Shown here: positions 1 through 6,390 of the stretch, one piece after another
How positions within the stretch are numbered: position 1 is the stretch's first letter
How the letters are laid out: each line of letters opens with the position of its first letter
Assembly: GCA_009923895.1 (NCBI GenBank)
Contig: RFSP01000053.1
Coordinates: forward strand, 1 to 9,569
Length of the DNA stretch: 9,569 nt
From: Betaproteobacteria bacterium
GTDB taxonomy: Bacteria > Pseudomonadota > Gammaproteobacteria > Burkholderiales > Burkholderiaceae_C
Direction of reading: 5' to 3'
Made by a program: the position numbers and the translations under genes
Notes under the pieces: generated by a model
Seen by the model: only the letters and a program-made list of their open reading frames with translations
What the model was told of the DNA's origin: nothing
Database searches by the model: none

Positions 1-490
1 CGTAATTCAGGCGGCCTGGATTTTGTTTGGCATAGGCCACCAGATCGGCCACGCTCTTGATGTGCAGCCGCTCGGCCGTCTGCGCATTCATGACCAGCAC
101 GTTGGGGACCTGGGCCACCAGTGTGATGGGCGTGAAATCGCGCACGGGGTCGTAGGGCATCTTGCTGTACAGCCAAGGGTTGATGGCGTGGGTGGCCACC
201 GCACCCATGACGATCGTCTGCCCATCGGGGGCAGCCTTGGCGACGAGATCGGCTCCCACATTGCCGCCTGCGCCGGGCTTGTTCTCCACCACCACCAGTC
301 CCAAGCTGTCCTTGGCTTTCTCGGCCAAGGCGCGGGCCACGACATCCAGTGGCCCGCCGGGGGGATAAGGCACGACCAGCCTCGTGACTTTGGCCGGGGC
401 CTGTGCGGCGGCAAATTCCAAGCCCGGGCCGATCAAAGCGCACATCAGCAGCAGGCTGAATCCAAGCACCTTCTTGCAGGAGATCCGCAT
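1..490 (-). CDS. Bug-family tripartite tricarboxylate transporter substrate-binding protein (3' end outside window)
   Basis: The minus-strand frame starting at ATG 490 stays open to the window edge (163 codons seen; the family is usually about 320-330 aa, so roughly half is visible). The N-terminus is a signal peptide: basic MRISCKK, a hydrophobic stretch, and a likely cleavage site after AAAQA near residue 30. It is followed by the typical Bug core: VVPYPPGGPLDVVAR at about residues 39-53, then VVVENKPGAGGNVGAD and APDGQTIVMGA. Such proteins bind carboxylates or other small organic acids in the periplasm and either feed TctAB-type transporters or act as orphan sensors; the ligand cannot be read from sequence. 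A GGGAG Shine-Dalgarno lies about 8 nt upstream, inside the end of the preceding reductase gene. The reductase stop (TGA, 494-492) and this ATG are one base apart, so the two are probably co-transcribed and translationally coupled. No transporter membrane genes are in view. Confidence 0.9.
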   Translation of the reverse strand, partial: MRISCKKVLGFSLLLMCALIGPGLEFAAAQAPAKVTRLVVPYPPGGPLDVVARALAEKAKDSLGLVVVENKPGAGGNVGADLVAKAAPDGQTIVMGAVATHAINPWLYSKMPYDPVRDFTPITLVAQVPNVLVMNAQTAERLHIKSVADLVAYAKQNPGRLNY

Positions 491-491
491 C

Positions 492-1532
492 TCAAGCTCC
501 CAACGCCTTGTCGGCCTCAGAGGTAAAACTGTCAGCATAGAACTCGTCAGCCGGCAAGCCGCAACGGGCCACAAAGTCACGCTGGGCCGACTCGACCATG
601 ATGGGCACGCCGCAGGCATAGACCTGGTGGCCTGACAAATCGGGCGAATCGGCCATGACGGCTTGGTGCACCAAGCCTGTGCGACCGGTCCAGCCATCTT
701 GGGGTTTGGGCTCGCTCAAGACAGGGATGTAACGCAGCCACGGCAGGGCCTGCGCTTGTTGCAAGGCCCAATCATGAAGGTAAAGATCGGCCAGGCTGCG
801 GCAACCCCAGTACAGCACCGTGGGCCGCTCGATGCCTTGGTCTTGCATGTGCTCGATGAGGGCTTTGATGGGCGCAAACCCCGTCCCACTGGCCAGCAAG
901 ACGATCGGTTTGGAGGAGTCTTCGCGCAAGAAGAAGGTGCCAAAGGGGCCTTCCATGCGCAGAATTTCCTTTTCTTTCATGGCGCCAAAGACGTGATCGG
1001 TGAACCGCCCGCCGGGCATGTGACGGATGTGCAGCTCAATGGCCGGAGGCGTGCCCATGCGGCTGGGGGCGTTGGCCATGCTGTAGCTGCGCCGAGCGCC
1101 ATCGCGCAAGATGAATTCGACGTACTGGCCTGCTCGGTATTGCAGGTTTTGCGTGGCAGGCAGTTGAAGGTGGAGGATGGCCACATCGGCCGTGGGTTTG
1201 TCCAGACTCAGCACCCGGCTGGGCAGCTTGAGCACGGGAAATTGCCCTTCCCCAGGCACCGCACGCGCTTCCACGACGCAGTCGGTTTGAGGGGTGGCAC
1301 AGCACGGCAGGATGAAGCCTGCGGCCTCCTCCGACTCGGACAAGGCTTTGGTCTGGTGCGCGCCGTGAATGACGCGTCCTTCCACCAAGCGACTCTTGCA
1401 GGAGCCGCAGGCGCCGTCCCGACACCCATAGGGCAAGCCAATGCCCTGTCGAATGGCCGCTGCCAAGATCGGTTCGTCGCGTTCAACGGAAAAGTGGCGC
1501 TGAGAGGGAATGAGTGTGACTTGGATGCTCAT
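492..1532 (-). CDS. 2Fe-2S/FAD/NAD(P)H oxidoreductase, CDP-6-deoxy-delta-3,4-glucoseen reductase-like
   Basis: A 346-aa soluble electron-transfer flavoprotein. It has an N-terminal plant-type ferredoxin domain (about residues 1-92) with cluster ligands C37, C42, C45 (YGCRDGACGSC) and C77 or C78 (LPCCATP). A ferredoxin-reductase FAD domain follows with the RSYS flavin motif at 148-151. A C-terminal NAD(P) domain carries ASGTGFAP (214-221), YACGVP (305-310) and the terminal FYADSF. This order matches the AscD/DdhD and phenol-hydroxylase-reductase type. In betaproteobacteria such proteins are often named CDP-6-deoxyglucoseen reductase, but no deoxysugar genes are nearby, so the true partner is unknown. 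I chose ATG 1532 (MSIQVTLIP) because the ferredoxin fold begins there. A GTG at 1592 would add 20 unconvincing residues and overlap the divergent gene. No clear Shine-Dalgarno precedes ATG 1532. It ends one base before the Bug-protein gene. Confidence 0.87.
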   Translation of the reverse strand: MSIQVTLIPSQRHFSVERDEPILAAAIRQGIGLPYGCRDGACGSCKSRLVEGRVIHGAHQTKALSESEEAAGFILPCCATPQTDCVVEARAVPGEGQFPVLKLPSRVLSLDKPTADVAILHLQLPATQNLQYRAGQYVEFILRDGARRSYSMANAPSRMGTPPAIELHIRHMPGGRFTDHVFGAMKEKEILRMEGPFGTFFLREDSSKPIVLLASGTGFAPIKALIEHMQDQGIERPTVLYWGCRSLADLYLHDWALQQAQALPWLRYIPVLSEPKPQDGWTGRTGLVHQAVMADSPDLSGHQVYACGVPIMVESAQRDFVARCGLPADEFYADSFTSEADKALGA

Positions 1533-1582
1533 GGCTGGAGGACAATCGAGCTTGCAATCTGCAATCCTCCATTGTGCTCCGA

Positions 1583-2476
1583 ATGCAGCCACACCGAATC
1601 TTTCGTCGACCGACCCTGCTCATCGTGGGGTGTGGAGACATTGGAATGCGGGTCCTTCAGGTCCTGGGGCCTTTCTGGCATGTCCTGGCACTGACATCGT
1701 CCCCTGAGCGCTGTGCCGTCTTGCGTCAGGCAGGGGCTCAGCCCTTGTTGGGCAATTTGGACGAACCCGCCACGCTGGGTCGCCTGGGCCGGCTGGCCGA
1801 TGCGGTCTTGCATCTGGCACCGCCGCAAGCCTCGGGTCGCCGGGACCGGCGCACCCAAGCGCTGCTGCAGGCCCTGGGCAGGGGCGGACGCGTTCGACGA
1901 CTGGTGTATTGCAGCACCACCGGTGTTTACGGTGATTGTGAAGGGGCCTGGGTGGATGAAACCCATCCCGTGCATCCCACAACCGAGCGCGCCTGGCGTC
2001 GCGTAGACGCTGAAGCCCAGGTGCGGCATTGGGGACGGGCGTTGGGTTGCGCGACCACCGTGCTTCGAGTCCCGGGCATTTACGCCAGCAATCGCCCTGG
2101 CGGTCATCCTCGTGAGCGTTTGCTCAAAGGTTTGCCTGCGCTTCGGGAGTCTGATGATGTGTATACCAACCACATCCATGCCGACGACCTGGCCCGCGCA
2201 TGTGTGGCAGCACTGATGAGGGGCAAGCCCCAAAGAATGGTCAATGTGGTCGACAACTCTGAGATGCGCATGGGCGACTACTTTGATCTGGCGGCCGACC
2301 TCTGCGGACTGCCTCGCCCACCTCGCATCCCTCGGGACGAAGCCCAGACGGTGCTGCCCACGATGATGATGAGCTTTATGAGTGAGTCCAGACGTTTGCA
2401 CAACCGCCGATTGAAAGACGAGTTGCGACTTCGCTTGCGTTATCCGACAGTTCGCGAGGGCTTGAGCTCAGGGTGA
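1583..2476 (+). CDS. Atypical extended-SDR NAD(P)-dependent epimerase/reductase-like protein (YeeZ-type)
   Basis: A 297-aa protein with an N-terminal Rossmann fold: TLLIVGCGDIG at residues 11-21 fits the GxxGxxG dinucleotide motif. LVYCSTTGVYGD (107-118) and VLRVPGIYA (160-168) are typical of sugar-nucleotide epimerase relatives, and TNHIHADDLA (195-204) is the conserved C-terminal extended-SDR motif. The catalytic YxxxK normally found about 25 residues after the STTGVYG strand is not visible; the matching stretch reads RAWRRVDAEAQ. This resembles the atypical SDRs related to E. coli YeeZ, whose function is unknown. Cofactor binding is likely, while substrate and catalysis are open. The start is uncertain: ATG 1583 is preferred, GTG 1574 is in frame upstream, and neither has a clear Shine-Dalgarno. 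It is divergent from the reductase gene with only 50 bp between starts, and convergent with the S1/PDZ gene. Confidence 0.8.
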   Translation: MQPHRIFRRPTLLIVGCGDIGMRVLQVLGPFWHVLALTSSPERCAVLRQAGAQPLLGNLDEPATLGRLGRLADAVLHLAPPQASGRRDRRTQALLQALGRGGRVRRLVYCSTTGVYGDCEGAWVDETHPVHPTTERAWRRVDAEAQVRHWGRALGCATTVLRVPGIYASNRPGGHPRERLLKGLPALRESDDVYTNHIHADDLARACVAALMRGKPQRMVNVVDNSEMRMGDYFDLAADLCGLPRPPRIPRDEAQTVLPTMMMSFMSESRRLHNRRLKDELRLRLRYPTVREGLSSG

Positions 2477-2481
2477 GCGCT

Positions 2482-2501
2482 GCTCCTAAGGAGCCTTTTA
2501 C
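2482..2501 (+). terminator. Short intrinsic terminator after the SDR gene
   Basis: Six bases after the SDR stop codon, GCTCC-TAA-GGAGC (2482-2494) can form a 5-bp GC-rich hairpin with a 3-nt loop, followed directly by CTTTT. That is a minimal Rho-independent terminator for the plus strand. The T-run overlaps the stop codon (2498-2500) of the convergent S1/PDZ gene. On the minus strand the hairpin has no following T-run, so it should act in one direction only. The stem is short, so confidence is moderate. Confidence 0.45.
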
Positions 2502-3514
2502 ACGCCCTCGGGACGTTTGAGCACCTTCATGCGGTCGACGGTGTACACAGGCACCGACATGCGTTCGCCGTCGCGAACAATGTCAAGCACCACCGTGCGT
2601 TCGGCCGGCCCCCCACTCCACAAGGCTTGCCACAAGTCACCCAAGGCACGCACCGGCCGTCCATCGATGCGCTCGACGCGGTCGCCGGCGACCAAACCGG
2701 CCACGTCGGCTGGGCTGTCATCGTTGATCCGGATGACACGCAGCCCGGACACCGTCTCTGTGCAGTGCATGCCCAGCCAAGCGCGGTGACTGGCGGCGCT
2801 GCGGCCTTGCTCTCGCATGTCTTTCAAAGCCGACCGCAACAGGTCCACTGGCACAAACACGTTGACGTTTTGCCGCGGGCGGGTTTGATTGCCCACCAAT
2901 GGCACCACCAGAGAGCCGATGCCCAGCAGTTCTCCCGCTTGATTGAAAAGCCCCGCACCGGAGTGGTCGGTTCGGGCCGGCGCCACATACAAGGCGCCCT
3001 CAATGTGGTATTCCCAACTGCCTGAATAGGATCGCCGTGCGATGAGCTCGGTCCATCCGACCTCGCCCTGCGGGCCGCCGCTGACCATCATCATGGGTTG
3101 CTCTTGCGGATGGTCTAGCGAATCACCCAAAGGGACCGCGGGCTTTTGCATGGGAGTGAGTGGCTTTAACAAGGCCAAGCCTGTGGCCACGTCATAGGCC
3201 ACCACGCGCGCCGGCCAGCGGCGGTCTTGGTCGTCAATGAGCTCGACTTGCTGCGCCTCCAGCACCAAATAACCGACGGTGACCACCAGCCCGTCAACGC
3301 CGATGACGACGCCCGAACCTTCGCGGTTCGCCCCCAAAGACGCCACCGAAGGCGCGTCTTCGATGGCGATGGACCGAACGCCCAGCACCGACTCATGAGC
3401 CCGCTGCAAAGGCCGCAAGAGGTCTTGCACGCTGGCGGCTTGGGCGGGGAGCCACAGACCCAGGCCCAGGCCCAGACCCAGGCCCAGACCCAGGGTGAGC
3501 AATAACCGCCTCAT
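2498..3514 (-). CDS. Secreted HtrA-like S1 protease-fold protein with PDZ domain; catalytic triad looks degenerate
   Basis: A 338-aa protein. Residues 1-26 are a signal peptide: MRR, a hydrophobic core containing six Leu-Gly pairs (8-19), and cleavage expected after PAQA26. A trypsin-like HtrA domain covers about 35-225 and a PDZ domain about 245-325 (LGMHC, SPADVAGLVAGDRVERIDG). GSGVVIGVDGLVVTVGYLV (66-84) lines up with the HtrA segment ending TNNHV, but the catalytic His position holds Tyr82. DVATGLALL (108-116) lines up with the DxxTDLAVL segment, but the Asp position holds Gly112. The Ser is kept as Ser185 in HSGAG, though the usual GNSGGP context is changed. It is therefore probably periplasmic and non-proteolytic, perhaps a substrate- or peptide-binding relative; that is inference. 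ATG 3514 is chosen because it gives a clean signal peptide and has GGAG about 8 nt upstream; an in-frame start at 3574 would bury the signal sequence. It lies downstream of the rhomboid gene on the same strand (135 nt gap). Confidence 0.85.
   Translation of the reverse strand: MRRLLLTLGLGLGLGLGLGLWLPAQAASVQDLLRPLQRAHESVLGVRSIAIEDAPSVASLGANREGSGVVIGVDGLVVTVGYLVLEAQQVELIDDQDRRWPARVVAYDVATGLALLKPLTPMQKPAVPLGDSLDHPQEQPMMMVSGGPQGEVGWTELIARRSYSGSWEYHIEGALYVAPARTDHSGAGLFNQAGELLGIGSLVVPLVGNQTRPRQNVNVFVPVDLLRSALKDMREQGRSAASHRAWLGMHCTETVSGLRVIRINDDSPADVAGLVAGDRVERIDGRPVRALGDLWQALWSGGPAERTVVLDIVRDGERMSVPVYTVDRMKVLKRPEGV
3455..3495. repeat. Hexanucleotide tandem repeat in the S1/PDZ signal peptide
   Basis: Six full tandem units of CAGRCC (R is A or G), in the order A,G,G,A,G,A, plus a partial seventh. 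Read on the minus strand they encode (Leu-Gly)6, the hydrophobic core of the signal peptide. Units are six bases, so slippage would add or remove Leu-Gly pairs without breaking the reading frame. Confidence 0.9.
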
Positions 3515-3649
3515 GCAGAACTCCACACGAGATCTGCGCAGGCTCATGGTGAAAAGTGCGGCCGGCATGGCCATAGCTTGCAGCTTAAGCCGCCGCCCTG
3601 CAACCCCCCAAATTGGGGCGAGGCGACGGCGAGGCGGGGGCGAGGCAGC

Positions 3650-4234
3650 TCAACGTCGGCCAAAGGGGCCGCGGCCGCGCCAGTAGGAGATCATGAGCCA
3701 GCCGCCCAGCATGCCTCCCAGATGCGCAAAATGTGCAACGCCGGTGGAGCCCAGCATGCCAAAGGCCAACTCAATGACGCCAAACAACAGCACGAAAGTT
3801 CGTGCCTTCATGGGGATGGGCGGAAACAGCGGCATGACGGTGCGGTTGGGGAACATCATGGCAAAGGCCAGCAGCAGCCCATAAAGTGCCCCCGATGCAC
3901 CCACGGTGGGTACCGGCGAGCGGGTGATCGCCCCCACCAGGAGCTGGGTCACGGCGGCCGCCACCAGGCTGGCCAGCAGGAACTGCGCAAAGCGCTTTTG
4001 CCCCCAAATGCGCTCGATTTCCGAGCCAAACATCCACAGCCCCAGCATGTTGAAGAACAGATGCCAGGTGTCTCCATGCAACACACTGTAGGTGACCAGT
4101 TGCCAGGGCCTGAAATGAGAGCTCGACAGTGGCCACAAAGAAAACCACATGTCCAACGGCAGGAAAAAGTTCAGGCAAAAAAGCGCCACGCAAGCCAGGA
4201 TGATGGCTTTGGTGACGGGAGGCATGTCTGGCAT
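3650..4234 (-). CDS. Rhomboid-family intramembrane serine protease
   Basis: A 194-aa integral membrane protein with about six hydrophobic segments, the usual size of a compact bacterial rhomboid. The family landmarks are intact: HLFFNM (58-63) with the conserved oxyanion-side Asn62 in the second segment, catalytic Ser114 in GASGALYG, and catalytic His171 in AHFAHLGGMLGG. The basic end (WRGRGPFGRR) is probably cytosolic. Rhomboids cut transmembrane segments of other proteins within the inner membrane; the target is unknown. ATG 4234 gives MPDMPPVTK; ATG 4225 is an equally possible start and neither has a strong Shine-Dalgarno. The gene lies 154 bp downstream of tRNA-Leu and upstream of the S1/PDZ gene, all on the minus strand. 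Co-expression with the S1/PDZ protein is possible but not shown. Confidence 0.92.
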   Translation of the reverse strand: MPDMPPVTKAIILACVALFCLNFFLPLDMWFSLWPLSSSHFRPWQLVTYSVLHGDTWHLFFNMLGLWMFGSEIERIWGQKRFAQFLLASLVAAAVTQLLVGAITRSPVPTVGASGALYGLLLAFAMMFPNRTVMPLFPPIPMKARTFVLLFGVIELAFGMLGSTGVAHFAHLGGMLGGWLMISYWRGRGPFGRR

Positions 4235-4388
4235 AGGCCGGATTTAATCATGAACTCCACAGCCAGGGCTCAACCGTTCCCGGACGCCTGTGGCTTCGAG
4301 TCTTGCGCTTTCGGCGCATGTCATGGGACGGGAGGTCCACCTGAAAGCAAAGTTGGATCGCCTGAGGGCCCAGAGGTCACCATGCAGG

Positions 4389-4473
4389 TGGTGCCCGAGG
4401 CCAGACTCGAACTGGCACGCCTTGCGGCGGCGGATTTTGAATCCGCTACGTCTACCGATTTCGTCACTCGGGC
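4389..4473 (-). tRNA. tRNA-Leu(CAA)
   Basis: The 85-nt minus-strand sequence folds as a class II tRNA. The acceptor stem pairs GCCCGAG with CTCGGGC, discriminator A and an encoded CCA follow. The anticodon arm is GCGGA-TTCAAAA-TCCGC, giving anticodon CAA (reads UUG). A variable arm with CGCC/GGCG pairing (long, as expected for Leu) and a T arm CCAG-TTCGAGT-CTGG are present. No integrase or duplicated 3' end is visible nearby, so there is no sign that this tRNA hosts an integrated element. Confidence 0.97.
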
Positions 4474-4501
4474 AGCGAGCCGGACAACCGGCTGCGGTGA
4501 A

Positions 4502-4517
4502 GTGCGAAGTATCGCAC
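4502..4517 (-). promoter_or_regulatory. Perfect hairpin with a -10-like hexamer upstream of tRNA-Leu
   Basis: GTGCGA-AGTA-TCGCAC is a perfect 6-bp inverted repeat. On the minus strand its centre reads GATACT, a reasonable -10 box that would start transcription about 28 nt before the tRNA 5' end. The -35 region at normal spacing (about GTCAGG) is poor, so promoter assignment is tentative. Confidence 0.3.
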
Positions 4518-4646
4518 GTCTTGAAGGGACCCTGACCGGGGCATTCAAAAAGGCCCTGTCAAAGTGGATGCCCAGGGGGCCTGAAAAACCCCATCTGACA
4601 CCACCGAGCCTGCCTGCTGCGACAATTGGCGCTCCAGGAGTTGGAC

Positions 4647-5555
4647 ATGCCCCCGCCTTACAAGACCGTGGAAGATGTGATCGGTGCCACGCCGTTGGTT
4701 CGGCTGCAGCGTTTGCCGGGACCGGCTGTGGCGGCGCGGGGCAATGTGTTGCTGGGCAAATTGGAGGGCAACAACCCGGCGGGATCGGTGAAAGACCGGC
4801 CCGCGATCAGCATGATCCGCCGCGCCGAAGAGCGCGGACAGGTCAAGCCCGGAGACACGCTGATTGAGGCCACCTCGGGCAATACCGGCATCGCTTTGGC
4901 CATGGCTGCGGCGGTGCGTGGCTATCGCATGGTGTTGATCATGCCGGAGGACTTGTCCATTGAGCGCGCACAGACCATGCGTGCCTTTGGTGCCGAGCTG
5001 ATTCTCACCCCCAAGACCGGTGGCATGGAATACGCGCGAGACTTGGCCGAGCAAATGCAGCGCGAGGGCAAGGGCGTGGTCTTGGATCAATTTGCCAACG
5101 CGGACAACCCGCGCGCGCACTACGAGACCACAGGCCCCGAAATATGGCAAGACACGAGTGGCCGGGTGACGCACTTTGTGAGTGCCATGGGCACCACGGG
5201 CACCATCACGGGGGTCGGTCGGTACCTGAAGGAAAAGAATCCGGGCGTGCGCATTGTGGGGGCGCAGCCGAGCGAGGGGTCTCGCATCCCTGGCATTCGC
5301 AAATGGCCTCAGGCCTACCTGCCCAAGATTTACGATCCCTCCATCGTCGATGAGCTCGTCTATGTGTCGCAGGCCGACGCGGAAGAGATGGCCCGGCGCA
5401 TGGCTCGCGAAGAGGGGATTTTTGCTGGTATTTCCGCCGCCGGCGCTTGCTGGGTGGCTTTGCAATTGGCTCAGACGCTGGAAAACGCCACCATCGTCTT
5501 TGTGGTGTGCGACCGAGGCGACCGGTATTTGTCCACGGGTGTGTTTCCGGCATGA
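4647..5555 (+). CDS. cysM: Cysteine synthase B (O-acetylserine sulfhydrylase, thiosulfate-using type)
   Basis: A 302-aa PLP enzyme of fold type II making cysteine from O-acetylserine and sulfide, or S-sulfocysteine when thiosulfate is the sulfur donor. The PLP lysine is K49 in GNNPAGSVKDR. The substrate loop SGNTG is at 77-81 and the phosphate-binding glycine loop GTTGTITG is at 182-189. CysM rather than CysK identity is supported by SRIPGIRKWP (212-221), matching the CysM loop whose Arg/Trp residues are linked to thiosulfate use. The C-terminal VCDRGDRYLSTGVFP has Cys288 where CysK usually has Ser near the PLP ring nitrogen. ATG 4647 is chosen for its AGGAG Shine-Dalgarno 6 nt upstream; an in-frame TTG at 4626 includes that site and is unlikely. 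It overlaps the NUDIX gene by 4 bp. Length is usual for CysM. Confidence 0.95.
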   Translation: MPPPYKTVEDVIGATPLVRLQRLPGPAVAARGNVLLGKLEGNNPAGSVKDRPAISMIRRAEERGQVKPGDTLIEATSGNTGIALAMAAAVRGYRMVLIMPEDLSIERAQTMRAFGAELILTPKTGGMEYARDLAEQMQREGKGVVLDQFANADNPRAHYETTGPEIWQDTSGRVTHFVSAMGTTGTITGVGRYLKEKNPGVRIVGAQPSEGSRIPGIRKWPQAYLPKIYDPSIVDELVYVSQADAEEMARRMAREEGIFAGISAAGACWVALQLAQTLENATIVFVVCDRGDRYLSTGVFPA

Positions 5556-6094
5556 ACAACGCCTTGCGTCACGACATGCGGTTTTGCCCCAGCTGCGCCG
5601 CGCCTTTGGCCCGCGTGCGGGCCTTGGAAGACGGTGGCGAGAAAGAACGCCTTCGTTGCAGCGCCTGTGGATGGACGCATTGGAACAATCCGGTCCCAGT
5701 GCTTGCTGCCGTGGTGGAGTGCTCGGACCGTGAAGGCCGCATTCTGCTGGCACGCAATGCAGCCTGGTCGGGCAAGATGTTTGCGCTGATCACCGGCTTC
5801 ATGGAGGCCGGCGAAACGCCGCAAGAAGGGATCGCGCGCGAGGTTTTGGAAGAGACCTCTTTGACGGTGACGTCGACCCGGCTGATTGGCGTGTACGATT
5901 TTCAGCGCATGAACCAACTGATCGTGGCTTATCACGTGGTCGCGCATGGAGAGATTCAGCTTTCGCCGGAGCTCGTGGACTACCGTCTGATGCGCCCCGA
6001 GGAAGTGCGATGTTGGCCCGCTGGGACGGGGTATGCGCTCGCCGATTTTTTGCGCTCCCGTGGACACGAGCCGGTGTTCATGGACCGCGTTTGA
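5552..6094 (+). CDS. Zinc-ribbon NUDIX hydrolase
   Basis: A 180-aa protein. An N-terminal zinc ribbon uses C12/C15 (CPSC) and C36/C39 (CSAC). A NUDIX fold follows with its box at 82-104: Gly82, Glu88, then REVLEETSL with R96, E97, E100, E101, the metal-binding residues. The penultimate Gly of the consensus box is Ser103. The architecture resembles the C-terminal half of NADH pyrophosphatase NudC, but the NudC marker SQPWPFP is absent, so the substrate (a nucleoside diphosphate linked to another group) is undefined. The start codon overlaps the cysM stop as ATGA (5552-5555), which implies translational coupling. The TusA-family gene begins 23 nt after its stop. Confidence 0.9.
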   Translation: MNNALRHDMRFCPSCAAPLARVRALEDGGEKERLRCSACGWTHWNNPVPVLAAVVECSDREGRILLARNAAWSGKMFALITGFMEAGETPQEGIAREVLEETSLTVTSTRLIGVYDFQRMNQLIVAYHVVAHGEIQLSPELVDYRLMRPEEVRCWPAGTGYALADFLRSRGHEPVFMDRV

Positions 6095-6117
6095 ATTTTT
6101 TTGACTCAGAGATTTAT

Positions 6118-6354
6118 ATGATTGCCATGCAAGCCGACAAAGAACTGGACACCTGCGGACTCAACTGCCCCTTGCCCATCCTGAAGACCAAGAAGATCTT
6201 GAACGACATGGCCAGCGGCCAGATCTTGAAGGTCGTGGCCACCGACCCCGGATCGTTGAGAGACTTTGAAGCCTTTGCCCGACAAACGGGGCATGAGATG
6301 GTGGAGCAGGTCACGCAGGGTGACCGCTACGAGTTCTACTTGAAGCGTCGCTGA
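6118..6354 (+). CDS. TusA-family sulfur-carrier/sulfurtransferase protein
   Basis: A 78-aa two-layer alpha/beta protein with the family signature LDTCGLNCPLPILKTKK; Cys17 in CPLP is the expected persulfide-carrying residue. A second cysteine, Cys13, lies four residues before it. The C-terminal part (KVVATDPGS, DFEAF, YEFYLKRR) is also typical. TusA proteins pass persulfide sulfur between proteins, as in tRNA 2-thiouridine formation or sulfur oxidation; which role applies here is not shown, so I give no symbol. ATG 6118 is used; ATG 6127 (MQADK) is also possible. Third gene of the cysM-NUDIX-tusA-like cluster, and convergent with galU (65 bp between stops). Confidence 0.9.
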   Translation: MIAMQADKELDTCGLNCPLPILKTKKILNDMASGQILKVVATDPGSLRDFEAFARQTGHEMVEQVTQGDRYEFYLKRR

Positions 6355-6390
6355 GCGGGCTCAACGCATGACGGTACGGGTTGTCAAGAG

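Noticed and set aside
663..1694. Plus-strand open frame of 343 codons opposite the reductase
   Set aside because: It is antisense to a protein with complete 2Fe-2S, FAD and NAD motifs and also overlaps the start of the SDR gene.
3606..3650. CCCCAAATTGGGG and three GCGAGGC units between the rhomboid and S1/PDZ genes
   Set aside because: The stem is only 4 bp with no T-run, and the GC-rich repeats are short and irregular; too weak to call a terminator or operator.
4389..4473. tRNA-Leu as an attachment site of an integrated element
   Set aside because: No integrase, no duplicated tRNA 3' end and no change in gene character is seen on either side in the window.
4557..4562. Perfect TTGACA (minus strand) as the -35 box of a tRNA-Leu promoter
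   Set aside because: No -10-like hexamer lies 16-18 nt downstream, and the distance to the better -10 candidate (4508-4513) is over 40 nt.
3578..4867. Long plus-strand open frame of 429 codons crossing the rhomboid gene, tRNA-Leu and the start of cysM
   Set aside because: It runs antisense through a well-supported rhomboid gene and the tRNA, its translation has no recognisable domain and is low-complexity (His/Gln/Arg-rich), and such frames are common in GC-rich DNA.
4545..5753. Minus-strand open frame of 402 codons opposite cysM and the NUDIX gene
   Set aside because: The opposite strand encodes CysM and NUDIX proteins with intact catalytic motifs; the antisense translation is His/Arg-rich with no known features.
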